Source of the DNA: Actinoplanes sandaracinus
GTDB lineage: Bacteria; Actinomycetota; Actinomycetes; Mycobacteriales; Micromonosporaceae
Direction: 5' to 3'
NCBI RefSeq assembly: GCF_030009775.1
Contig: NZ_JASCTH010000048.1
Span: 1 to 42,796, forward strand
DNA length: 42,796 bases
A program made the translations under genes and the position numbers. Positions 16,901 to 24,458 of this stretch are shown here, one piece after another. The notes beneath the pieces are model-generated. The model was not told the origin of the DNA. It made no database searches and worked only from the letters and a program-made list of their open reading frames with translations. How positions within the stretch are numbered: position 1 is the first letter of the stretch; each line of letters opens with the position of its first letter.

Positions 16901-17581
16901 GATCGCGGCACGCAACTGCGGCAGCGCGTCGGGCGCGCGCCTCGCCAGGAACAAGCGGGTGACGCCGCGCATCCCACGCCACTGCCGACGTTGATCCGGC
17001 TTGTCGCGGTGGGTCTGCGACTCGACCACGGTCCAGCACTGCAGGGCGGCCCGTAACGCGGTGACGGCCGAGTCGTCGTCGCCGAGGCGGCTGCGGTGCA
17101 GGCCATGCCGGTAAAGCTGGTCGGCGAGCCGGATGTTCAGCTCACGCCAGCTCCCTTTCCAGCTCAACTCGTGCCGATACAGCGACCGGCCGATCGCAGG
17201 ACTGCGGTCGGTGAAAGCCGCCGCAATGTGGATCATCGTGGTCAGCAGAACCTGGTTCACCAGCCGCCCGAAGTCCTTCACCTCGGAAAGTTCGCGCATT
17301 CGGTCGAGGCAGCCCCGCCAAGCTGGACCCACCACGGCGGCCCGCACACCCGGCGTGCGTAGGTCCTTCCAAACATCGGCGCCCACGATGCCGCCCGCCG
17401 CGTTGTCGAAGCCGTCCTCCCCGACGTTGATCTGCAGAAGATCGATGAGACGTTCGGGAGTGGTGTCCAGCAACGGCTGCGGTGGAGCGGGACTGTCCGC
17501 GTCCGACCGACTGACTGGTGGCACCGGGCCCGGCCGGCGCCGGCCGGCCAGTAGCAGAGGCGAGGGCGGATCCACAGCCAT
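13955..17581 (-). CDS. large TPR-repeat protein with a C-terminal kinase-like (APH-type) domain
   Basis: The protein is 1208 residues from ATG 17581-17579, preceded by GAGAGGGAG. Residues about 100-880 are helical repeats of TPR style (YALLGEAYLRLYQASGETAC, LGDALLRRGTHVGDVADLGE, LGLLADAYLRRGRRLRHVPS). Residues about 880-1190 look like an aminoglycoside-phosphotransferase/choline-kinase fold. K910 in MILKPF is a candidate ATP lysine. D1057 and N1062 in KRDAHTENW stand for the catalytic loop, and D1075 in IVALDVGD for the metal aspartate. The first residue of the usual HxD is replaced (KRD), yet the acidic and Asn positions are kept, so catalysis is plausible. No signal peptide or membrane helix, so cytoplasmic. 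Phosphorylating a protein or small molecule bound by the repeats is inference. Confidence 0.8.
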   Translation of the reverse strand: MAVDPPSPLLLAGRRRPGPVPPVSRSDADSPAPPQPLLDTTPERLIDLLQINVGEDGFDNAAGGIVGADVWKDLRTPGVRAAVVGPAWRGCLDRMRELSEVKDFGRLVNQVLLTTMIHIAAAFTDRSPAIGRSLYRHELSWKGSWRELNIRLADQLYRHGLHRSRLGDDDSAVTALRAALQCWTVVESQTHRDKPDQRRQWRGMRGVTRLFLARRAPDALPQLRAAIEDLRIAEDHGDDTPQHYALLGEAYLRLYQASGETACLDHAQESLRAGRRREPTRELATAMADLLRIRGLHALLVGGVRVATVTAPDAPRELDCLLDDIDTIDDPSDDTAPAPAAGAAMAAAESAFVAAAAWYGHALTVPASGRTDPVIIRIRRGQALLRAVHVRRLTERPYLAVLETALEDLRLCHDDDSPICSDYLPWALLEYGKAALREREGLGPGQADMAFAEALRFIRRRTPEAQAMLDRALTGLAESRIHRARAGADHAELLDAVRDAVRRPAATGLAAKPLIYGCRDLLEPALGGAPAEPAVTELATEVVEWLVRHLESADEGAARYAAGHAGSLLMMRQRTLPDEPLTSWPTERLYRLFQLSVAGDPAPPPLLLTKLARAALWHARAVATGAATANDPKEALAGARRADPLFDEAVATFRRVAEIAAPTWETGDGVDPLGLDVIDSDGTAAPVLVVPDEQTLSSMLGDALLRRGTHVGDVADLGEAIACLERSITLGNAGPEVLGLLADAYLRRGRRLRHVPSVRRAFELKEQARSLGGMPARESWSVSASMAHWLWRATGAPEWFAEAARFAGWAAAVAPDWPWPLLQAAELAEATAAVRGRLAEETPVHPATDVRADPQAWRLLRAGETLPLLLAAGDRVAGVGSAAHRVLGGVSKVYTIADPHRLLSSTMILKPFRPPHARPGDAGREKSRTDSFARWLDERSPGSWARAVRTVTVVTDPTDGHEVLLTWRATGRTLFETLDEQVTAGGVDYPAARETVRRCLTLLAHVHAWRGEPDAPDGMENRLTTYLRSMDLRGHDRLARLVCSAVPDGLPLAGKRDAHTENWIVSEHNEIVALDVGDRGFLPVGYEIAQFLEDMPLLPVDEAGFAERDELARHYLRTLASLWPAVADRLPEPGTERWRRAYACFVVPRAVYLLGRYGRTARVRESATNACRVRHSRELLAWAARIVPSLAELAERVEAKVARRLAIS

Positions 17582-18303
17582 GGCTCCCTCTCAGTGGAGA
17601 GTGTCGTCGACCTATACACCATCACGGCGACCGCGGTGACAAAACCGTAGGTAGATAATCCGCCGGGAAGCATGCGTACGAGGTCGGTCGAAGGGGCCAT
17701 TGCCGGTACCGCGCTTCGCGGCTATCGACCCGGCGCCGGCGAGGCCGCCCGCCGGCAGACCATGGGCGCCGGTCAGCGAAGCCGCCGCGGCACAGGATCA
17801 GTTGATCATTGCTTAGGCAGTCGGCCACATCGACCTGATGCTGCGCCCGCAAGAGGGCGTCGCCGGCATCTGCTCGTCTACTCCCGCATCACAGCAGACG
17901 CCCCACGCTGACGTCCCTCCCGAGTAAGTGGCTGTCTCGCAACCCATTTCCGCAGGTAGCGCGAATTTCGGCATGCCCGCGTGGAGCTGCGGCGTTCGGA
18001 TTGCCGTCACGGTGACGGTTTGACGAACGCCTGCAAACCCAAGATCGACGGGCGGGCGGGCGCCGATGACCGCGATCATCGGCGGCCTGGAGACGCTGGC
18101 TGATTCTGATGGCCCACGCCGGTTCTGAGGCCCGCCGGACGGCGCTATCGGCGACCACGAAGCGTTACTGCAATGGCGCCAGATGCGGACGTTTCCAAGC
18201 GCCCTGTCCCGTCAATGATACGGTTCCCGCCTGGTCAAGATCGACCGCGCGGCCCGCCTTGATCTTCATTGCTTCAGTCGCGCTCAAGGGAAGGGACGAG
18301 CGG
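17582..18303. other. 720-bp region with no supported gene
   Basis: The left part is the upstream region of the TPR/kinase-like gene and contains GGAGAGTG (17596-17603) and TATACACCAT (17613-17622), both words found in the inverted repeat before the small gene at 13309. A near-perfect palindrome CCGTCAC-G-GTGACGG lies at 18004-18018. Short open frames have no ribosome sites and no recognisable similarity. The right end is the promoter region of the acetyltransferase. Confidence 0.5.
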
Positions 18304-18789
18304 ATGCGTCCGACTCTGCGCCGACTCGGGCCGAGTGACTGGCGAACCTGGCGTGACGTGCGATTGGCTGCGCTGGCCGAGTCGCCGCGCGCCTTCGCCT
18401 CCTCACTGGCCAAGGAGAGCGGCTATGTCGAGAGCGACTGGCGTGACTGGCTCGATCCCGCTCGCGGCTTGAAGGCTGTGGCGGAAAACGGGACAGGCTT
18501 GGTCGGTGCCTGGGTTCCGGAGGACCGCCACGGCGCGGTGGAGCTCTACAGCATGTGGGTGCACCCTGAATGGCGTGGCCAGGGGGTCGGTGACCTGCTC
18601 ATCGAAGATGTTCTGGCCTGGACAGCCGAAAACGGCCACACCCGCGTCGATCTCTGGTTGGCCGAGGGAAACGTGGCAGCCGAGCGCCTGTACGAGCGTC
18701 ACGGTTTCTGCATGACAGAGGAGTCCCAACCGCATCCCGGCCATGAGGGCGTGCTCGAACACGTTATGACGCGTCAGCTCAGCGGATAG
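18304..18789 (+). CDS. GNAT-family N-acetyltransferase
   Basis: The protein is 161 residues from ATG 18304, with AGGGA about ten bases upstream. The GNAT core is complete: beta strands around GLVGAWVPEDRHGAVELYSM, acetyl-CoA-binding motif A at VHPEWRGQGVGDLLIEDVL (R/Q-x-x-G-x-G/A form, RGQGVG), and motif B at GNVAAERLYERHGF. It transfers an acetyl group from acetyl-CoA to an amine of an unknown small molecule or protein. It stands alone; the next gene is a convergent transposase. Length is typical for the family. Confidence 0.92.
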   Translation: MRPTLRRLGPSDWRTWRDVRLAALAESPRAFASSLAKESGYVESDWRDWLDPARGLKAVAENGTGLVGAWVPEDRHGAVELYSMWVHPEWRGQGVGDLLIEDVLAWTAENGHTRVDLWLAEGNVAAERLYERHGFCMTEESQPHPGHEGVLEHVMTRQLSG

Positions 18790-18882
18790 CCAGAGGACTC
18801 GCTCACGAAGCTTGGGAAGCCTTGCATCTCGGCCAAGATCGAATAATCCGTCAAGGGCGTCGTGACGTGCCTGCTGCTACAT

Positions 18883-19749
18883 CTAGGCCGCGATCGGCGG
18901 TGGCTCAGCGGCTTGACACTGGTCTTTGCGCCGAGCGAGCCGACGGGTCATGAGGGTGATGTTTGCCCAGGTGATGTGGGCTTCGGAGTGTTCGGGCAGG
19001 CGTTCGTAGTCGCGGGCGTTGCGGCGGGCACGCATGAGCCAGGACAGCGATCGTTCCACGATCCACCGGCGGGGCAGCACCTTGAAGCCGACCTGGTTCG
19101 GTGGCTTCTTCACGACCTTGAAGGTGAGACCGAGGTCGGTGCGGGCCCAGTCGGCCAGACCGGTATAGGCGTTGTCGGCCCACATCAGAGTCAACTCCGG
19201 ATTCCGCTCGCGGAGCTCGGGCAGCAGCTCTCGGGCGGCGTCGCGGTCGGTGACGTCCGCCGGGGTCACCTTCACCGTCATGAGCAGGCCTTTCGTGTCC
19301 ACGATCAGGTGCCGCTTCCGGCCATTGATCAACTTCGCGCCGTCGAATCCCCGCGTGTCCCGGCTGACGGTTTCTGCGGCCTTCACGCTCTGGGAGTCGA
19401 TGATCGCGGTGACCGGGCGGGGGCACCGGCCGGCGGCGACGCGGATGCGGCGGCGCAGCTGGTCACGGACGTGCTCGAGCACGCCAGTCTTGGCCCAGCG
19501 GGCGAAGAACCCATAGACGGTCTGGAAGGGCGGAAAATCGCTCGGTAGGGCACGCCACTTGCAGCCGTTGTCGACCAAGTAGCGGATCGCGTCCACGATC
19601 TCCCGGCGCGGATGCGCCTCGGGGTGCCCGCCGGTCGGAGTGCTGCAGGCCGGGGCCGGCAGCAGCGGCGCGAGCAGCTCCCACTCGGCGTCGGTGGTGT
19701 CCGACGGGTAGCGCCGCCGCCGGGGCAGGACCGTGATCGTGGCGTTCAT
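18883..19749 (-). CDS. IS5-family DDE transposase, coupled to the preceding gene
   Basis: The protein is 288 residues from ATG 19749-19747. The N-terminal part has the IS5 signature RRRYPSDTTDAEWELLAPLL and the helix KWRALPSDFPPFQTVYGFFA. The DDE triad is intact: D118 in AIIDSQSVK, D192 in MWADNAYTG and E232 in PRRWIVERSLSWL. Length is normal, so it may be active. Its ATG overlaps the TGA of the RacP-like fragment (ATGA), and I see no terminal inverted repeats between them, so it is not a simple isolated insertion sequence. Co-translation with the upstream genes suggests either a domesticated transposase or an insertion that erased the boundary. Confidence 0.9.
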   Translation of the reverse strand: MNATITVLPRRRRYPSDTTDAEWELLAPLLPAPACSTPTGGHPEAHPRREIVDAIRYLVDNGCKWRALPSDFPPFQTVYGFFARWAKTGVLEHVRDQLRRRIRVAAGRCPRPVTAIIDSQSVKAAETVSRDTRGFDGAKLINGRKRHLIVDTKGLLMTVKVTPADVTDRDAARELLPELRERNPELTLMWADNAYTGLADWARTDLGLTFKVVKKPPNQVGFKVLPRRWIVERSLSWLMRARRNARDYERLPEHSEAHITWANITLMTRRLARRKDQCQAAEPPPIAA

Positions 19750-19946
19750 TCGCCGCGGGCCAGCAGCTCAAGAGCAGTTTTGACGCTGGTGAGCTGGCCC
19801 AGCACCAGCTGGGCCCACTCGTCGTCGGGATGGCCCTGCAGGTGCGGGATGATCACCGTGTCCAGCAGCCGGCCGACGCGGGTCAGCTCGTCACGTACGC
19901 AGTCACGTTCGTAGGTGGCCCAGTCGGCGCCGTCGATGGTGGTCAT
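19746..19946 (-). CDS. RacP-like short paralogue lacking the N-terminal helix-turn-helix
   Basis: The protein is 66 residues from ATG 19946-19944, overlapping the stop of the upstream gene by ATGA. It aligns throughout with the second half of that neighbour: ADWATYERDCVRDELTRVGR against ADWIAYERACVRTELTRIAR, and DDEWAQLVLGQLTSVKTALE against DDEWVQLVLGQLTGVKSALG. It is a tandem duplicate without the DNA-binding half. It may act as a dimerisation partner or modulator of the longer protein. The next start, of the transposase, overlaps its stop. Confidence 0.65.
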   Translation of the reverse strand: MTTIDGADWATYERDCVRDELTRVGRLLDTVIIPHLQGHPDDEWAQLVLGQLTSVKTALELLARGE

Positions 19947-20347
19947 GCGCCGCGCACCAGCAGGCCGAGGGCGGACTTGACGCCGGTGAGCTGGCCCAGC
20001 ACCAGCTGCACCCACTCGTCGTCGGGCAGTTTCTGCGCGTGCGGGATGACCGTGCTGCTCAGCAGCCGGGCGATGCGGGTCAGCTCAGTGCGCACGCAGG
20101 CCCGTTCGTAAGCGATCCAGTCGGCCGGGTCGGTCGACAGCCGGTAGCCGTCAGCGCGGGTCCAGGTCAACGGGGTCAGGTTCTGCGCCGCGAGGACCTC
20201 CCGCAGGAACCGGATGCCGGACTGGACCTGATACGCGGTCATCTCGGTCGCCGTCACCAGCTGCCGGGTGGTCAGCCCCGCCGGCCGGGCTTCCATCAAC
20301 GCGACCCGGACCAGGTCACCGGAGACGTTCGCGGGCACCCGCGCCAT
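19943..20347 (-). CDS. RacP-like protein with an N-terminal winged-helix segment
   Basis: The protein is 134 residues from ATG 20347-20345. Residues 10-50 look like a winged helix (VRVALMEARPAGLTTRQLVT, ATEMTAYQVQSGIRFLREVL). Residues 60-75 give a short beta wing (TWTRADGYRLS). Residues 76-134 are helical and shared with the next gene. From memory it resembles proteins annotated RacP in Streptomyces; this is not verified. It starts 10 bp after the stop of the DUF6192-like 3' half, so all four genes form one transcription unit. A role as DNA-binding regulator of that unit is inference. Confidence 0.65.
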   Translation of the reverse strand: MARVPANVSGDLVRVALMEARPAGLTTRQLVTATEMTAYQVQSGIRFLREVLAAQNLTPLTWTRADGYRLSTDPADWIAYERACVRTELTRIARLLSSTVIPHAQKLPDDEWVQLVLGQLTGVKSALGLLVRGA

Positions 20348-20357
20348 GACCGGCGGC

Positions 20358-20708
20358 CTACTCGCCGCTCAGGAGGCGGGCCAAGCCCTCCTCCGGGGTG
20401 ACCTGGCCGGTGGCCACCGCTCCCTCGATCCAATCCGCGGCCGCCCGCACCCTCGCCAGGTTGCGCTGCACCGTCGCCTTCTCGTCGTCGGTGTAGTTCT
20501 GTCCACGCAGGCCCGGGACGATCCGGCCGGCCGAGGCCACGAACTGGGCGCACGCCCCGACCAGGTCCAGGAACTCGTTGGTGTGCTCGATGTACTGCAA
20601 GGCCGGGGTGCGCTGCCGCACGATCTCCACGCCCTGACGGGCGTGGTCGGCCTGGGCGCGGTTGACGGCGTGCCGGGCAACGTCGTCGTTTTCCGGATTA
20701 CGATCCGC
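20358..20708 (-). pseudogene. DUF6192-like gene, 3' half (cut off by the inserted element)
   Basis: This encodes about 116 residues, starting ADRNPENDDVARHAVNRAQA and including RTPALQYIEHTNEFLDLVGA and VPGLRGQNYTDDEKATVQRN, ending TPEEGLARLLSGE. It corresponds to the C-terminal half of the actinobacterial proteins annotated DUF6192; the N-terminal half lies about 4.9 kb away at 25602-26114 on the same strand. Joining 25602 to 20708 restores one frame of about 287 codons. A GTG at 20711 could let this half be translated alone, but that would be an accident of the insertion. Downstream genes (RacP-like) follow at 10 bp. Confidence 0.75.
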
Positions 20709-20823
20709 CACTCACGCTGAGTTATCGGTAGAGCACGACTGGCGCGCGCATCGCGGCATGTGAGTGAACTGCTGAGCCGGACGATGACGCCGAAGGGATC
20801 TCATGCCCTTCAATCGGACGCCA

Positions 20824-21363
20824 CTACTGCCACCACACCTTGAATCCACCGATGCTCCCCAGGTCTACAGTTCGGCCTTCGGCGTGTAGAAGCGCCAAGA
20901 GTCGATTGCCGCGCATCAGGTGCTCACGTGAAACCTGTGCGATCACGTCGATCGCGCTGGTTGCCCAGCAGGCATCGGCTTCGAAGAATTCGTCGAAGTC
21001 CCGCAGGACGAGGACCCACCCGGTCACTCCGGAGAAGTCGATGTAGCGCAGCGTGTCACACAACGCATAGAGGTTGTTGGCCGACCATCCGCAGTAGCGC
21101 ATCGAGACCTGGCTGAGCAGGTCCGTCACAAGGTTGGCCTGCGAGTTGTGCGAGCTAGTCGGTGCTGGGTGCGATTGGATGTCAACGGATCGGGCCGATG
21201 ATGCCAAAGCCGACACCTCCGCGATACCGTAACCCCGTTCGCGCAAGTTACTAATCGCGTCGTCGAGCGTCTTCGCTGCTTGAAACGCGCCAACGCCGCC
21301 GTCGTGAAAAAGCTCCCAGTCGATGCACCCGCGTTCCTCTTCTTCCTCCGTGAAGACCGCCAT
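20824..21363 (-). CDS. barstar-like protein (ribonuclease inhibitor/immunity fold)
   Basis: The protein is about 179 residues from ATG 21363-21361; an ATG at 21384 is also possible, and the ribosome site is weak for both. The N-terminal third has the barstar opening strand and helix (DWELFHDGGVGAFQAAKTLD, DAISNLRERGYGIAEVSA). The C-terminal half has the diagnostic region CGWSANNLYALCDTLRYIDF followed by VTGWVLVLRDFDEFFEADAC and EHLMRGNRLLALLHAEGRTV. A stretch of about 35 residues rich in Ser and His is inserted between them. Barstar blocks barnase-type ribonucleases and related toxins. No barnase-like gene is nearby, so this may be an orphan immunity gene carried by the transposon. Confidence 0.7.
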   Translation of the reverse strand: MAVFTEEEEERGCIDWELFHDGGVGAFQAAKTLDDAISNLRERGYGIAEVSALASSARSVDIQSHPAPTSSHNSQANLVTDLLSQVSMRYCGWSANNLYALCDTLRYIDFSGVTGWVLVLRDFDEFFEADACWATSAIDVIAQVSREHLMRGNRLLALLHAEGRTVDLGSIGGFKVWWQ

Positions 21364-21384
21364 GTCCGTACTATCCCCTACCAT

Positions 21385-21569
21385 CTGGCCGGGCGGTGCA
21401 GGGGCATGCCGTCTCGGCGCCGCCCGCCGAGAAGGCGCCTGTCTACGGCTGGCGCCCTCTCGGCGGCAGAACAGTACGCCGCCGCACGCGGATGGGGCTG
21501 CCAGATGGTCTCCGTAAGCTCGACGTTCGATCCCAGCAGAGACCTAGTCCACGCAGGAAGGGTTTGAGC
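21385..21569. promoter_or_regulatory. divergent promoter region of the two cargo genes
   Basis: This 185-bp interval lies between the starts of the barstar-like gene and the orphan gene on the plus strand. An AGGAAGG ribosome site precedes the latter. No clear operator was seen. Confidence 0.4.
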
Positions 21570-21920
21570 ATGTCTACAACGTCGGGTGGCACACCCAGCT
21601 CGAAGCTTGCTGCTGAGCTCGCCGCGTTGGACAACAACGTTTACGGGTTCATACACAACGCCTTGGACCTGGAGTCGCTTGCGCGCTCATTCGCGCAGCA
21701 GAGCTGGGCCTCCCGCAGGTCGGCATGGGACGAGTATGAGATCACCTGTTCGTGGTGCCAACTGAACCTCTTCGATTCCGGCGGGATGCCGAAGTTCGCC
21801 GGCGTGGTGGAGCCCACCCGCGTCGATGAGCTGGCTGACACGCTCCGCTCATTCGACGTCGACTATGAGATCGAGCTTTATGACGTCAAAGGCGAACTCA
21901 TCCGAACGCTTCTGCCCTGA
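21570..21920 (+). CDS. orphan cargo protein of unknown function
   Basis: The protein is 116 residues from ATG 21570, preceded by AGGAAGGG at a good distance. It has no signal peptide. The first 40 residues are helical (SSKLAAELAALDNNVYGFIH). The second half looks alpha/beta: WDEYEITCSWCQLNLF, VEPTRVDELADTLRSFDVDY, EIELYDVKGELIRTLLP. The size and acidic character resemble small immunity proteins, but I recognise no family. It is divergent from the barstar-like gene inside the inserted element, which suggests that both are cargo acquired together. Confidence 0.6.
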   Translation: MSTTSGGTPSSKLAAELAALDNNVYGFIHNALDLESLARSFAQQSWASRRSAWDEYEITCSWCQLNLFDSGGMPKFAGVVEPTRVDELADTLRSFDVDYEIELYDVKGELIRTLLP

Positions 21921-22031
21921 GCACGGCAACCTATTCGCTGCGGTTCAACGCGCACTCTCATCGACAGGCCCGGATGCCCGCCGCAGGATTGAACATCACC
22001 CTGCGTGCTTAGTCCTGCCTGCCGATATCGG

Positions 22032-24458
22032 CTATCCCGTGATGATCGGCATGCCAAGGTTGCCGGGGCCGCCTGCGGAGCGGCCGCGTGCAATGCTGCG
22101 GTCCAGGCTGGCGAGCTTCTCCTGGGCTTTGGTGAGGCTGGTTTGGAGGCCCTGGACCTCACCGAGCCAGCCGTTGATGCGGGCTTCGGCGATGCGGTCG
22201 GTGAGGTTGTGGATGATCTCGATGAGTCGGCCTCGTTGTCTGGGCGAGACCCGGAGCATCGGACATCTCAGACACGAGTGTTCATGCTGGCAAGGGGTCC
22301 GGTAGGGGCGGGCGCAGTCACCCAGCTCCAGTTTGCGGGCGTGGAAGTGCTGCTGGAACTCGCGCCACTCCTCGTCGGTGGGCTCCCGGTATTCCTCGGC
22401 CAGGCGGACACCTCGACGTTTGTCGAGGAAGGCGCGGTAGGAGCGGATCAGGTCCTCTTGGAAGACCGCCAAGTACGTCTCGGTCGTGGTGATCGAGGCG
22501 TGGCCGAGCAGCCAAGCGGCGATGTGGGCCGGCAGGCCGCCTGTGACGGCTTCGGTGGCGAAGACCCTTCGGAAGTCGTGAGGGGTGTAGCGCAAGGGCT
22601 GGCCGGTTTGGTTGGTGAGTGCGGCGCGGGCGAGGGTGTCGTTGAGTAGCTGGTAGACCATGTTGGTGCTCATGACGGTCCGTCTCCAGCCGATCCGGCG
22701 CTGGAACAGGTGCGGCAGGGCGGGGCCGGTGACGAGTTCGTGTGGGTCGTAGCGTGCCACCAGGGGGACGGTGCCGTCGTTGTCGCCGCGGAGCCGGGTG
22801 ATGATCGTGGCGAGGACGCTGGCCAGTTCGGGGCCGACGAGTAGCAGCCGTTCCTCGTTTCCCTTGGAGGGAACGATCTGCAACAAGGGGACGATCTCGT
22901 CGGTGTCGGGCAGCCGGTAGGACACGAGCGCCAGGTGCGTGAGCTCGAGGAGTTCCTCGAGGCGAACGCCGGTATGCCGGAGCGTTTCGATGATCGCCCA
23001 GGCCCAGAACGCGTCGTCTTCGTCGCGTGTGACATCGAAGTGCTCACCGGTGGAGACGTCCTCGGTGAGCACCATGGTAGGCCGGTAGTGCAGCAGTCGC
23101 CGGGCGCGATGCTCCTCGCGGCTGATGCGCCGATATTGGCGGCCGGTCTGGGTGAAGGAGGTGCCGATTGGTGTGGCTTGCGCGCAGGCCAGCAGGCGTT
23201 GCTGGTCGGCGTGGTGCTGCTCGGTGGCTTCGACCAGGTCCGGAAGGCGTGGCAGCCGTTCTCTGACCCGCTGGTGCATCTTGGCCTGAGTCTTCTTCTT
23301 GACCTTGGTGAAGCCGCCGGTGTCGGAACGGCGGACCGGGCTGGGAACGGCCCAGGCTGCCCAGCTCGGGTCCTCCAGCGCCCACTCGGCGATGTCGAGG
23401 TGGAAGGAGCGGACGGTGGCCATGACGCTCGGCCAGTTCTCCCGGGGTACCGGCTGCTTGCCTTCCCGGCTGATGACCTTCACGCGATGTTTCCACGCCT
23501 CGGCCACCTCGGCGGGCAGATGGATGGTGTCGATGACTGGATGATGCCGCTCAATGTCGGCCCAGAAGGCGCCGACCAGTTGGCTGGCCAGGCTCGCCAA
23601 CGAGCTGTAGTCCAGGCTGGGCCGGCGCTCGTTGAGGTAGCGGACGAGCAGGTCCCGCACGGGGCGGCACTGGACGTTGTGCCGGTCCACCATGGCGGCC
23701 GGAGACAGCGGGCCGCGCGCCAGCGTGCGATGCAGCGGCAGCCGCTCGGCAAGGACTCCCACGTCGCGGAGTAGATCCCAGGCGGCGTAGAGCCCCGCTG
23801 GGACGCCGCCGGCGATGTCCTTTCCCCACGCGTGATAGGCGAGCAGGTCTTCGGCGGTGAGGTCGACGGGATGGTGGCCGGTGTGAAAGGAGATTTTCAC
23901 CAGACAGTTCTCCGCTGCGCTGAGCTGGCTCGCGACCATGCCGCGGACGTGCCCGGCCCGGGCGACCTGCTCGAACAGTTCCGCGCCGAACTCCTGCTTG
24001 GCGTAGCGATGCAGGCCCGAGCTCCGATAGTTCTGGAGGAACTCGTAGCTGGGCGACAGCACCCGCTTGAGCAGCAGGGCCGACAGCCCCTCCGTGGTCA
24101 CCTCACGGCGGGTCGGTTCGATGCGTCCGAAGCCGTTCGTGACGGTGTCGATCCACTCGGTGGAGACGTCGGCTCCTGCGGCTAGCCATCGCTGCTGCCA
24201 TCCGTCGCCAGGGTAGGTGGCCAGCCAATCGAGGATGCGGGACGCGCCGCGCCGCCACCGCGCTGCCTTGGCCCGGCTGCGTTTGGTCAGCGGTGAAGGC
24301 CAGGTCGACAGTTGCGGCAGAGTATCGAGGATGGCCGCAGCGGCCATGCCGTCGAACGGCCCGGTCCTGTGCTCCGGCGGTGTCGCCGGGCCCGTCTCGC
24401 TCCCGGTGGCCGCGTCCGATGCGGCGGCGAAATGTGCCCTTGTGGTCGTCGTGGTCAT
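22032..24458 (-). CDS. large tyrosine recombinase, TnpB-like (Tn554 type)
   Basis: The protein is 808 residues from ATG 24458-24456, overlapping the stop of the upstream recombinase by ATGA. The catalytic domain is in the second half: R499 in HTGVRLEELLELT, H627 and R630 in HDFRRVFATE, H653 in LLGHASITTTETY and nucleophile Y662. A cysteine cluster follows (CQHEHSCLRCPML), which could bind zinc. The C-terminal helix (RLIEIIHNLTDRIAEARING, LQTSLTKAQEKLASLDRS) looks like a coiled coil. Size and gene order (smaller recombinase, then larger one, overlapped) match TnpA/TnpB of Tn554-family elements. All catalytic residues are present, so it is probably functional, but these systems usually need both recombinases. 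Confidence 0.88.
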   Translation of the reverse strand: MTTTTTRAHFAAASDAATGSETGPATPPEHRTGPFDGMAAAAILDTLPQLSTWPSPLTKRSRAKAARWRRGASRILDWLATYPGDGWQQRWLAAGADVSTEWIDTVTNGFGRIEPTRREVTTEGLSALLLKRVLSPSYEFLQNYRSSGLHRYAKQEFGAELFEQVARAGHVRGMVASQLSAAENCLVKISFHTGHHPVDLTAEDLLAYHAWGKDIAGGVPAGLYAAWDLLRDVGVLAERLPLHRTLARGPLSPAAMVDRHNVQCRPVRDLLVRYLNERRPSLDYSSLASLASQLVGAFWADIERHHPVIDTIHLPAEVAEAWKHRVKVISREGKQPVPRENWPSVMATVRSFHLDIAEWALEDPSWAAWAVPSPVRRSDTGGFTKVKKKTQAKMHQRVRERLPRLPDLVEATEQHHADQQRLLACAQATPIGTSFTQTGRQYRRISREEHRARRLLHYRPTMVLTEDVSTGEHFDVTRDEDDAFWAWAIIETLRHTGVRLEELLELTHLALVSYRLPDTDEIVPLLQIVPSKGNEERLLLVGPELASVLATIITRLRGDNDGTVPLVARYDPHELVTGPALPHLFQRRIGWRRTVMSTNMVYQLLNDTLARAALTNQTGQPLRYTPHDFRRVFATEAVTGGLPAHIAAWLLGHASITTTETYLAVFQEDLIRSYRAFLDKRRGVRLAEEYREPTDEEWREFQQHFHARKLELGDCARPYRTPCQHEHSCLRCPMLRVSPRQRGRLIEIIHNLTDRIAEARINGWLGEVQGLQTSLTKAQEKLASLDRSIARGRSAGGPGNLGMPIITG

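Noticed and set aside
18004..18018. Near-perfect palindrome CCGTCAC-G-GTGACGG as an operator of the acetyltransferase gene.
   Set aside because: It is almost 300 bp from the start and stands alone, with no second copy found near a promoter in the window.
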